Below, piece after piece: positions 1-7,056 of a stretch of 25,679 nucleotides of DNA; position 1 is the stretch's first letter, and every line of letters begins with the position of its first letter. The DNA comes from CAZVFX01 sp964626565 (GTDB lineage: Bacteria > Myxococcota_A > UBA9042 > CAIXZC01). Made by a program: the position numbers and the translations under genes. The stretch is from the NCBI GenBank assembly GCA_964626565.1, contig CAZVFX010000102.1, forward strand, positions 1 to 25,679, given 5' to 3'. The notes under the pieces were generated by a model. It was not told the DNA's origin. It did no database searches and saw only the letters and a program-made list of their open reading frames with translations.

Positions 1-18
1 GCGGCGCCCTGGCGTAGG

Positions 19-47
19 TTGATGCCGTCCATCAAATCTGGTACGTT
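19..47 (+). promoter_or_regulatory. Inverted repeat and weak promoter-like sequence before the first lipoprotein
   Basis: A perfect 6-bp inverted repeat, TTGATG at 19-24 and CATCAA at 30-35, is separated by 5 nt. TTGATG can also be read as a weak -35 element, with TACGTT (42-47) as a poor -10 after a 17-bp spacer. It could be an operator, a leader hairpin, or chance. The window edge prevents a check of what lies upstream. Confidence 0.25.
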
Positions 48-78
48 GAGTTTGTTGCGAATGGATGAGGTAGTGAAC

Positions 79-3000
79 ATGCAATACAGGTTTTTGGCCC
101 TCGGGCTGCTGGCCGCGCTTCTGATGCCGGCCGGCTGTTCCGGCACCGGAGTGTCCCTCTCCCCCGACTCAACCGCCGATGATGTCGACCCGGGGCTCAA
201 AGAGATCATCATCAAGCACGACAGTAACGTGGCCCCCGCCGACGTTATGGAGACCTATGACTGGTGGGCCGACGTGCCGGTGGACCCCTGGCTCTGGTGT
301 CAGGAGGAGGGAGATTTCGGCTGCCCCTGCGAGGAGGACGGTGACTGTCTCAGTAACTGGTGCGTCGACTACTCCGAAGGGCCTATCTGCACAATCCCCT
401 GTGTGGAAGAGTGTCCCCTGGGCTGGAGTTGCGAACAGGTGCCCGGCCCTGACCCTGTTTCCATGTGTCTGCCACTCTACGCCAATCTTTGCCGGCCTTG
501 CGAAGAGGACGCGGATTGTGGCGTCGAGGGTGTCGGCGGCAAGAGCTTCTGCATAAGCCACGGGGCGGAAGGCAGCTTTTGCGGTGGGACCTGCGAACCG
601 GGCGTGGTCAAGTGCCCGTCCGGCTATAACTGCCAGGAGGTAGCCCTCGAGAGCGGCGCCGACGTGTTTCAGTGTCAGCCTGATGAAGATGTGTGCGAGT
701 GCACTGACAAGTACGCGTCGGTGGGCGCCAAGACGGCTTGTCTTGTCAGCAACGAGCACGGCACCTGTGCCGGCCTTCGTTTCTGCGCGGAGGAGGGACT
801 TTCGGATTGCGACGCACAGACGCCGGCTGAAGAGTCGTGCAACCTGGAGGACGACGACTGCAACGGAGTAATTGATGACGGTGTCGAACAGAAGTCCTGC
901 GTCATAGCCAATGAGATCGGCGAGTGTGAAGGTGTGGAATCGTGCATCGACGGGGAGTGGGTATGCGAGGGGGAGGAGGCGGTCCAGGAGATCTGCGACG
1001 GAGCGGACAACAACTGCGATGGAGAGGTTGACGAGGGCTCCCTGAATACAGATGAAGACGAACTGGCCAACTGCGTTGACGACGACGATGACGACGACGG
1101 CGTCCTGGACGACGAAGACAACTGCCCGCTCCATGCCAACGCGGAGCAGGCCGACGCGGACCTGGACCTCATCGGGGACGAGTGCGACCCGGACGACGAC
1201 AATGACAACGTGTTGGATGAGGAAGACAATTGCGTGGCCAAGGCCAACCCCGACCAGGCGGACTTCGACGTCGACGGCCTGGGGGATGAATGCGACGACG
1301 ACGACGACAACGACGGTGCCGACGACGACGACGACAACTGCCCCATGGTGGTCAACGCCGGGCAGGAGGACGTGGACGACGACGGCGTGGGCGACGCCTG
1401 CGACCTTGACGATGACGGTGACGGCATCCAGGACACGGTGGACAATTGCCCCTTGCACACCAACGGGACTCAACTGGATACCGACGGCGACCTGGAGGGC
1501 GACGCGTGTGACTCCGACGACGACAACGACGGCGTCCCCGACGATGGGGACAACTGTCCGTTGCTCACCAACGGTGACCAACTCGACACCGACGATGACG
1601 GCCTGGGCGACGGGTGCGACGACGACGATGATGACGATGGTAAGAAGGACGACCTTGACAACTGTCCGTTGGCCAGCAACCCGGGGCAGTTCAACCTTGA
1701 CGGCGACGCCTGGGGTGACGCCTGTGACGTCGATGACGACAATGACGGTATTCCCGACAGCGCGGACAATTGTGTTGTCGTGGAAAACCCCAAACAGGCC
1801 AATCACGACGATGACGCCAATGGGGATTTGTGCGACGAGGATGACGACAACGACGGCTTTAATGACCTTATGGACAACTGCCCCCTCGTATTCAATCCGG
1901 GCCAGGAGGACTACGACGGTGACGGCAAGGGCAATGTGTGCGAGACCGACATCGACAATGACGGTATCCCCAACACCATAGACAACTGCCCTGAGGCCTC
2001 GAACTCCGACCAGTTGGATTTTGACGATGACGGCGAAGGCGACGTGTGCGACCCCGATGACGACGATGACGGCGTTGTTGATGTCCAGGACAACTGCCCC
2101 ATGACTCCCAACACCGACCAGGTGAACAGCGACGGCGACCAGTGGGGCAACATCTGCGATCAGGACGACGACAACGACGGCAAACTCGACCAATTTGACA
2201 ACTGCCCCAGCGTCTCTAATTGGGGTCAGGAGGACATGGACGAAGACGAAATCGGTGATGTTTGTGACGAGGACATGGAAGCCGACGGAGTACCCAACGC
2301 CATCGACAACTGCCCCGAGCTTTGGAACGCTGACCAGGCTGACCTGGACTGGAACAACGTCGGTGACAAGTGCGACCCGGACGATGACGGGGACGGCATT
2401 GCAGATCCCCTGGACAGTTGTCCGGTGATGTTCAATCCTACCCAGAGCGACATTGACAAAGACGGATTGGGCGATCCCTGCGACCCTGATGAAGACGGCG
2501 ATGGCCTCCTTGACGTTGATGATAACTGCCAGTCGGTGTTCAACCTCCAGCAGAAAGACGCGGACGGGGACGGCTTCGGCGATAAGTGCGACGACGACGA
2601 CGATGACGACAGCCGCCTCGACGTGGTCGACAACTGCCCGTTGGATTTTAATCCCAACCAGAAGGATAACGACGGCGACACCGTAGGCGACATTTGCGAC
2701 GACGATGATGATAACGACGGCGTGCTGGACGGGGCCGACAATTGCCCCTTTGATGAGAATACGAACCAGGCCGACGCGGATGATGATGGCGAGGGCGATG
2801 CCTGCGACGAGGACTCTGACAGCGACGGAGTTCCCGACGTCGACGACAACTGCCCCTTGGTCGAGAACCAGGGCCAGACCGACAGCGACCAGGATGGCAA
2901 AGGCAACGCCTGTGAAACCGACGACGACAACGACGGCTGGCTGGACCAGTTTGATAACTGCCCGACCGTGGCCAACCAGAGCCAGGCGGACTCGGACGAC

Positions 3001-4419
3001 GATGGCATCGGGAACGCGTGCGAGGACGATGCGGACAATGACGGTGACCCGGATGCTACCGATTGCGCCAAATTCGACCCGGACGTATTCCATGGTGCGT
3101 TGGAAGAGTGCGACGGCGTGGATAACAACTGTGTCAACGGCGCGGACGAAGTCAACGCAGTTGGCTGCAGCGACTTGTGGTACGACTACGACCTGGACGG
3201 CTACGGCAAAACCGGCGACAAGAAGTGCCTGTGCGAGGAAACCGGCAAGTACGCGGCGCCCCAGGGTGGTGACTGCCACGACACCAACAGTCAGGTGAAT
3301 CCCGGGGCCGAGGAAGTGTGCGATGGGGTGGACAACGATTGTGACGGCATCGAAGATGCGGAAGGTGCGTCGGGATGTATCGACCACTATCCCGACGGTG
3401 ACGACGACGGCTACGGCGCGCCCGTGGAGGGCAAGTGCCTGTGCGCGCCTTCGGGGATCTACAGTGCGCCCGCCGGCGGCGACTGCGAAGACGGCAACCC
3501 GCTGGTCAATCCGGGACAGCCGGAGAAGTGTAACGAAGTGGACGACAACTGCGATGGCTCCGTGGACGAAGAGGGGAGCGAGCTTTGCAAGAACTTCCAC
3601 GCCGACGTAGACGGCGACGGCTTTGGCGCGGACGACGACTCTCAATGCCTGTGCGTGCCGTCAGCACCCTACACCGCGTTGCTGGCGGGAGATTGCCAGG
3701 ACGGCAGCCCGCTGGTGAACCCGGGGGTCCAGGAAATATGCGACCAGGTGGACAATAACTGCGACGGCGAAGCCGACGAAGAAGGGGCCACCGGGTGTGC
3801 CAGCCGTTACCGCGATTTTGACGACGATGGTTACGGCATTTCCAACGACTCCAAGTGCTTGTGCATGCCTTCCGGTGACTACACTTCGCAGGTAGGAGGC
3901 GATTGCAACGACACGGACCAGAACGTCAATCCCGGGGGCACTGAGGCGTGCAACAACGAAGACGACGACTGCGACGGCGAGGTGGACGAAGACGATGCCT
4001 GGGGATGCGACCAGTACTATGCCGATTCGGACCAGGACGGCTACGGCGACCCGCTTCAAAGCCTGTGTTTGTGCATGCCCGGCGAGCTGTACTCGGCCGA
4101 AACCGGAGATGACTGCGACGACGACCAGGTTTCGGTGCATCCGGGGGCGGTGGAGCAGTGCGACAACGTGGATACCGACTGCAGCGGGGTCGACGATGAT
4201 GAGGATGCCCAGGGCTGCAGCACCTATTATAAAGACGAGGACGATGACGGGTACGGGTGGGCCGTCAAGCTGAAGTGTCTGTGCGGGCCCTCAGGCTTGT
4301 ATACCACGCAGCAGGCCGGAGATTGCATGGACAACATCGGTTCCGTGTATCCCGGCGCGCCGGAAGTGTGCAACGATATCGATGATGACTGCGACGGCAA
4401 AATCGATGAAGGCTGCTAA
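79..4419 (+). CDS. Giant Asp-rich lipoprotein with TSP3 and MopE-type calcium-binding repeats
   Basis: Predicted exported lipoprotein of 1446 aa. The start is the ATG at 79, preceded 8 nt earlier by GAGG; the open frame extends upstream but without a signal peptide. Residues 1-20 are a hydrophobic signal ending in MPAGC (Cys20; Pro at -3 is atypical for a lipobox). Residues ~70-250 form a Cys-rich region of paired Cys motifs, followed by two MopE-type motifs (CNLEDDDCNGVIDDG and CDGADNNCDGEVDEG). Eighteen TSP3 repeats of exactly 36 residues (DNCP..N..Q.D.D.DG.GD.CD.DDDND) come next, then seven longer MopE-type units. In these families the Asp carboxylates bind calcium and the Cys pair as disulfides. 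The chain ends inside a repeat, with no sorting or anchor domain. A role as a rigid Ca2+-dependent surface rod or adhesin is inferred. The next gene has its own promoter candidate. Confidence 0.9.
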   Translation: MQYRFLALGLLAALLMPAGCSGTGVSLSPDSTADDVDPGLKEIIIKHDSNVAPADVMETYDWWADVPVDPWLWCQEEGDFGCPCEEDGDCLSNWCVDYSEGPICTIPCVEECPLGWSCEQVPGPDPVSMCLPLYANLCRPCEEDADCGVEGVGGKSFCISHGAEGSFCGGTCEPGVVKCPSGYNCQEVALESGADVFQCQPDEDVCECTDKYASVGAKTACLVSNEHGTCAGLRFCAEEGLSDCDAQTPAEESCNLEDDDCNGVIDDGVEQKSCVIANEIGECEGVESCIDGEWVCEGEEAVQEICDGADNNCDGEVDEGSLNTDEDELANCVDDDDDDDGVLDDEDNCPLHANAEQADADLDLIGDECDPDDDNDNVLDEEDNCVAKANPDQADFDVDGLGDECDDDDDNDGADDDDDNCPMVVNAGQEDVDDDGVGDACDLDDDGDGIQDTVDNCPLHTNGTQLDTDGDLEGDACDSDDDNDGVPDDGDNCPLLTNGDQLDTDDDGLGDGCDDDDDDDGKKDDLDNCPLASNPGQFNLDGDAWGDACDVDDDNDGIPDSADNCVVVENPKQANHDDDANGDLCDEDDDNDGFNDLMDNCPLVFNPGQEDYDGDGKGNVCETDIDNDGIPNTIDNCPEASNSDQLDFDDDGEGDVCDPDDDDDGVVDVQDNCPMTPNTDQVNSDGDQWGNICDQDDDNDGKLDQFDNCPSVSNWGQEDMDEDEIGDVCDEDMEADGVPNAIDNCPELWNADQADLDWNNVGDKCDPDDDGDGIADPLDSCPVMFNPTQSDIDKDGLGDPCDPDEDGDGLLDVDDNCQSVFNLQQKDADGDGFGDKCDDDDDDDSRLDVVDNCPLDFNPNQKDNDGDTVGDICDDDDDNDGVLDGADNCPFDENTNQADADDDGEGDACDEDSDSDGVPDVDDNCPLVENQGQTDSDQDGKGNACETDDDNDGWLDQFDNCPTVANQSQADSDDDGIGNACEDDADNDGDPDATDCAKFDPDVFHGALEECDGVDNNCVNGADEVNAVGCSDLWYDYDLDGYGKTGDKKCLCEETGKYAAPQGGDCHDTNSQVNPGAEEVCDGVDNDCDGIEDAEGASGCIDHYPDGDDDGYGAPVEGKCLCAPSGIYSAPAGGDCEDGNPLVNPGQPEKCNEVDDNCDGSVDEEGSELCKNFHADVDGDGFGADDDSQCLCVPSAPYTALLAGDCQDGSPLVNPGVQEICDQVDNNCDGEADEEGATGCASRYRDFDDDGYGISNDSKCLCMPSGDYTSQVGGDCNDTDQNVNPGGTEACNNEDDDCDGEVDEDDAWGCDQYYADSDQDGYGDPLQSLCLCMPGELYSAETGDDCDDDQVSVHPGAVEQCDNVDTDCSGVDDDEDAQGCSTYYKDEDDDGYGWAVKLKCLCGPSGLYTTQQAGDCMDNIGSVYPGAPEVCNDIDDDCDGKIDEGC
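1099..3042 (+). repeat. 18 tandem 108-bp units encoding 36-aa TSP3 repeats
   Basis: Each unit begins at the Gly of the pattern G.xD..DNCP and ends in DDDND or similar. All 18 units are exactly 36 codons with no insertion or deletion, filling 1944 bp precisely. Units differ at many positions, so this is an old, selected array and not a recent slippage product. Conserved are the DNC cysteine, Asn14 and Gln17 of the unit, and the GD.C cysteine. Unit 13 has DSCP; units 2, 7 and 14 lack the Pro after the first Cys. Confidence 0.92.
3043..4416 (+). repeat. Seven MopE-type Cys/Asp repeat units
   Basis: After the TSP3 array the protein continues with units of the form GDC.D....V.PGA.E.CD.VDN.CDG..DE.....GC, followed by a linker of the type Y..D.D.DGYG....KCLC..... 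This matches the 'putative metal-binding motif' seen beside copper-binding MopE proteins (Pfam Cu-binding_MopE). Spacing is looser than in the TSP3 array. The first unit is degenerate (CVNGADEV in place of CDGxxDE). The last unit is cut after DEGC by the stop codon. Confidence 0.85.
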
Positions 4420-4430
4420 CGGGGAAACCT

Positions 4431-4459
4431 TTGACGTGCGGTGCTGACCGGATTATGGT
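4431..4459 (+). promoter_or_regulatory. Sigma-70-like promoter for the zinc-ribbon gene
   Basis: TTGACG at 4431-4436 matches the -35 consensus at 5 of 6 positions. After exactly 17 bp comes TATGGT at 4454-4459, which matches the -10 consensus at 4 of 6. It lies in the short gap after the giant lipoprotein gene and leaves a leader of about 20 nt before the ATG at 4489. Confidence 0.45.
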
Positions 4460-4488
4460 GTCAGAAGCCTGAAACCACGGTTGAGAGG

Positions 4489-5376
4489 ATGACGGACGAT
4501 CGAACACCCACGGTGATTAAGTGCCCGGCCTGCGGATCGGAGGCGCCCGGTTTTCAGCCGACTTGCCCCGTCTGTGGGTACAAGTATTCCGATATTGCCG
4601 ACAATCTGCCCGCGGTGCGCGCGGCCACGGAAGAAGTTTCCACTCTCACCATTGCCGGCCGCCCTGCCCAATCCTCCCCCTTTCCACGGCATGTAGTGGT
4701 CCCCGTACTGGCCGGTCTGCTCGTGGCCCTGGTCGTGATGGTGTTCATTCAAGTGACCAGCAGTGAGTCCAACGGTGCCCACAACTCGAATGACGGCCAA
4801 CCAGCCGCAGCCGGGAATCCCAAGGTGACCGAAAGCAAGCCCCGGCCTTCCGTCGCAGTTCCGACGAAGGATGCCGGCGATAGGCTGGAATCTTCGCCCG
4901 GTCTGGCAGCACCGGCTCTGGGGCCTGCGGTGGGCAGGGCCGGACTGGTGGACGTCAGGTTCTTCCACTCATCCCAGTCGGGGGCGCCGCCGTCAGCAAG
5001 GCGATTCGAACGATTCCGGGAAGCCCTCCTTGACGATTTGCCTGACACTTGCCTTGAGCCTGCGCTGCTACCGGACCAAACAACTACGGAACTTTACTTT
5101 GATGCGCCTGCCCGCTTTTCTCATGTGGTCATCAGGGTGGAATGCGTCCAGTTTGATGACCCCTCGGTTTTTCTGACCGGGGTAATTACAATGGAAGATG
5201 GTGCTCGCCGCCACGTTCACTTGCCGCACTCAGCCGGAGTCGTGCACGTGGACCTGGCCGGCGCCTGGTCGTCGAAGGTGCTGTTGAAATTCGACACGGA
5301 AGGCGCCTCCGGCGTGGGGATCGGCGCCATCGACTTCTTCGCCTTTAGCGACAAGTTGGGAGGCGAAGGCACTTGA
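4489..5376 (+). CDS. Zinc-ribbon membrane-anchored protein of unknown function
   Basis: 295 aa if started at the ATG at 4489. The frame is open back to a GTG at 4441, but that segment looks non-coding and would overlap the promoter candidate. GAGAGG sits directly against the ATG, which is too close, so the start is uncertain. Cys12, Cys15, Cys26 and Cys29 form a CPxC-x10-CPVC zinc ribbon, presumably cytosolic. One transmembrane helix spans about residues 69-89. A Pro/Ser/Gly-rich linker follows (about 90-150), then a C-terminal region rich in predicted beta strands (TTELYFDAP, HVVIRVECVQFDD, VHVDLAGAWSSKVLLKF) that would be periplasmic and may be a carbohydrate-binding-like sandwich. I do not recognise the family. 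The layout suggests a sensor or scaffold, but that is only inference. Confidence 0.75.
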   Translation: MTDDRTPTVIKCPACGSEAPGFQPTCPVCGYKYSDIADNLPAVRAATEEVSTLTIAGRPAQSSPFPRHVVVPVLAGLLVALVVMVFIQVTSSESNGAHNSNDGQPAAAGNPKVTESKPRPSVAVPTKDAGDRLESSPGLAAPALGPAVGRAGLVDVRFFHSSQSGAPPSARRFERFREALLDDLPDTCLEPALLPDQTTTELYFDAPARFSHVVIRVECVQFDDPSVFLTGVITMEDGARRHVHLPHSAGVVHVDLAGAWSSKVLLKFDTEGASGVGIGAIDFFAFSDKLGGEGT

Positions 5377-5416
5377 GTTGTAACGTTGACCGAATGATGG
5401 TGGGAGGTACTGTCCA

Positions 5417-6886
5417 GTGAAGAACATACTGTCAGCCTTACTGGTTGCAGGCACGGCGGCGGCCTTGGTAGCTTGCTCGGGCTCCGAAGGGTCTGAAGAC
5501 GGGGGCAATGGGGGCACCGAGATCAGCATCGCCAACCCAGACAACGGGCCCAATGGAACCGACCCCGACGTCGAAGTCGCCCCCGATGAGACTACCCCCG
5601 TCGGCGAGGACATAAAAACCGAGCCTGACGTGCCGGTAGTCACCACCGGCTGCGGCGACGGTCTTTGTCAGGGCGCCGAGACCGCGGCCAGTTGCGCCAA
5701 GGACTGCCTCGAAGAGGAGATCGCCGCGGCGTTCGTTTTCGCGCACAAGGGGGATGAACTGGCCAGCCTGGGACGTATGTTCGACCTGGCCCAGGCCGGT
5801 GCGACAATCTACGTCTTCTACCTTACCCACGATGACACTCCCATCGACGAGTACTATTCGGGCCAGGTTGGCAAACTGGCGCCCGCTTCCCTGGGGGTAG
5901 CCGCGGAAAATATCTATGCCTACGAGCAGTATATCGACTGGGGCATCGTGTCCGGTAACCACGAGTCGGTGGACCGACTCACCCAGCACTTCATAGCACT
6001 TGAACCCGGCCACATCTATCTGCCCCAACTGTGTGGCGGCGACTTCGAGGACGAACTGGCACATGTCGTGGGCTACTGGGCGGCCAAACGAGCCAAGCTG
6101 TTCCCTCTCTATTACGAAGTGCCGGTGCCCTCCAACTACTTCATTCAGGAGACCCCGTCCATCAAGTTGTCTCAGGATGACCCCGACCTGTTTGTCGATA
6201 AGTTCATCAAGCGATGGAAGCTCATCCCCAAAGGGGGCGAGGAAATGAAGACCACTCTGGGTACTGAGGATATGGCCCAACTCAGGGTGGCGGCCGCGCA
6301 CATTCAGAACGCATGGTTCCAGGATTTCCTCTACAAATTGCCCGAAGACAGGCTGCTCTATCTGCTCAGGGAAATCCAGCGCTACCGGGAACTCCCGCCG
6401 GACCAGGAAGTGGACAAGAAACCATACCTGGAGAGCCTGGAGAATCCCATGGGGACCTACATCTACAATGAGCAGGGATACTCCTTCGACGAGTTCAAGC
6501 AGATGGCCCGGGTGGTCATGTCGTTCTACGGGACCAACCTGAAAACCAATCCCTCGGCCTTGCCGTTCTATGACGAACCGATGGATGTGAAGATCGTCCA
6601 CGATTTTGACGTGGAACTGGAAATGCGGGTGTTCAGTCCAGTGGACGACACCCTGAGTTTCAAGATCGGCTTTGGCCCGGCCAAGGATCCCACCGAGGAC
6701 TGCATCGTCCCTGATGATGTTTCCGTAGCCACCATGGAGAAGAAGACCATCACCATTTCCTGCAACGCCTGGGAACCCATCGGTACCCACACCTACTACT
6801 TCCGGGTCTACTCCGAGCAGGCAAAGATAAACAACGACGAAGCCAAGTACACCGAGATCCCCCTCAAGGTGAACGTGTATCAATGA
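5417..6886 (+). CDS. Lipoprotein with a divergent PIG-L/LmbE deacetylase-like domain
   Basis: 489-aa lipoprotein. The GTG start has GGGAGG 9 nt upstream. The signal peptide ends in a clear lipobox, LVAC (Cys20). A short acidic linker leads to the motif CGDGLCQGAE..ASCAKDC (about 76-97), common in lipoproteins of deltaproteobacterial lineages. From about residue 105 the sequence resembles the PIG-L/LmbE N-acetylglucosamine deacetylase fold: a strand, then HKGDE (110-114) where the family has HPDDE, then LAQAGATIYVFYLTHDD, later LGVAAENIY, and GGDFEDELAHVVGYWAA (His216) where the family has GG.PDH...G.AA. The two N-terminal zinc ligands (His110, Asp113) are kept, but the catalytic-base Asp is Gly112. 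About residues 395-489 look like a beta-sandwich. The fold is inferred from motif order; enzyme activity is doubtful. Confidence 0.65.
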   Translation: MKNILSALLVAGTAAALVACSGSEGSEDGGNGGTEISIANPDNGPNGTDPDVEVAPDETTPVGEDIKTEPDVPVVTTGCGDGLCQGAETAASCAKDCLEEEIAAAFVFAHKGDELASLGRMFDLAQAGATIYVFYLTHDDTPIDEYYSGQVGKLAPASLGVAAENIYAYEQYIDWGIVSGNHESVDRLTQHFIALEPGHIYLPQLCGGDFEDELAHVVGYWAAKRAKLFPLYYEVPVPSNYFIQETPSIKLSQDDPDLFVDKFIKRWKLIPKGGEEMKTTLGTEDMAQLRVAAAHIQNAWFQDFLYKLPEDRLLYLLREIQRYRELPPDQEVDKKPYLESLENPMGTYIYNEQGYSFDEFKQMARVVMSFYGTNLKTNPSALPFYDEPMDVKIVHDFDVELEMRVFSPVDDTLSFKIGFGPAKDPTEDCIVPDDVSVATMEKKTITISCNAWEPIGTHTYYFRVYSEQAKINNDEAKYTEIPLKVNVYQ

Positions 6887-6888
6887 GG

Positions 6889-6957
6889 CAGGCGGTAGCA
6901 AAGTAGAGGCGGTAGGCGGCAGGAACGGCGTGAGTTGAGGCAGGTCGAGGCGGTGCC
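6889..6957. repeat. Degenerate GGCGGTA-type intergenic repeats
   Basis: The gap after the PIG-L-like gene is filled with variants of AGGCGGT/AGGCGGC/AGGCAGG, the clearest being adjacent 7-nt units at 6906-6919. The complementary-strand motif (CTACGCCTCCACGCC) appears near 13590, so the family recurs in the window. It has no coding potential. Confidence 0.5.
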
Positions 6958-6959
6958 GT

Positions 6960-6991
6960 GCAGGCCCCTCCATCGCTGTCGGGGTACTGAT
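6960..6991 (+). repeat. 32-bp structured repeat, copy 1 (upstream of the propeller lipoprotein)
   Basis: This sequence matches the reverse complement of 18035-18066 at 31 of 32 positions, and similarity stops abruptly on both sides. It can fold as CAG+GCCCC pairing with GGGGT+CTG around a 12-nt loop, with a single bulged base (A6986). That base is the only one that differs between the copies. The repeat lies 65 nt before the ATG at 7057 and just upstream of that gene's promoter candidate. It could be a terminator of the preceding gene (the T-rich stretch after it is weak here) or a regulatory element. Confidence 0.75.
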
Positions 6992-6995
6992 CTCT

Positions 6996-7023
6996 TTGTA
7001 ATTACGCTAAGCTTGGATACAAT
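6996..7023 (+). promoter_or_regulatory. Sigma-70-like promoter for the propeller lipoprotein
   Basis: TTGTAA (6996-7001, 4 of 6 matches) and TACAAT (7018-7023, 5 of 6 matches) are separated by 16 bp. A start site near 7030 would give a leader of about 27 nt containing the Shine-Dalgarno GGAGGG. It follows directly on the 32-bp repeat. Confidence 0.5.
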
Positions 7024-7056
7024 GACGCGGGAGGAGTACGGTCCGGAGGGAAGGAT

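Noticed and set aside
19..78. N-terminal extension of the first lipoprotein back to a TTG at 19
   Set aside because: It would place ~20 polar residues before a clear signal peptide. The ATG at 79 has a well-spaced GAGG.
169..3645. 1158-codon open frame on the minus strand, rich in Val, Ile and Ala
   Set aside because: It is the mirror of the Asp-rich repeat gene: GAC/GAT and similar codons read as GTC/ATC on the other strand, so stop codons are depleted. The plus-strand frame has a signal peptide and recognisable repeat families.
5438..6973. 511-codon minus-strand open frame opposite the PIG-L-like lipoprotein
   Set aside because: The plus-strand frame has the Shine-Dalgarno, lipobox and family motifs. 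The opposite frame has none of these.
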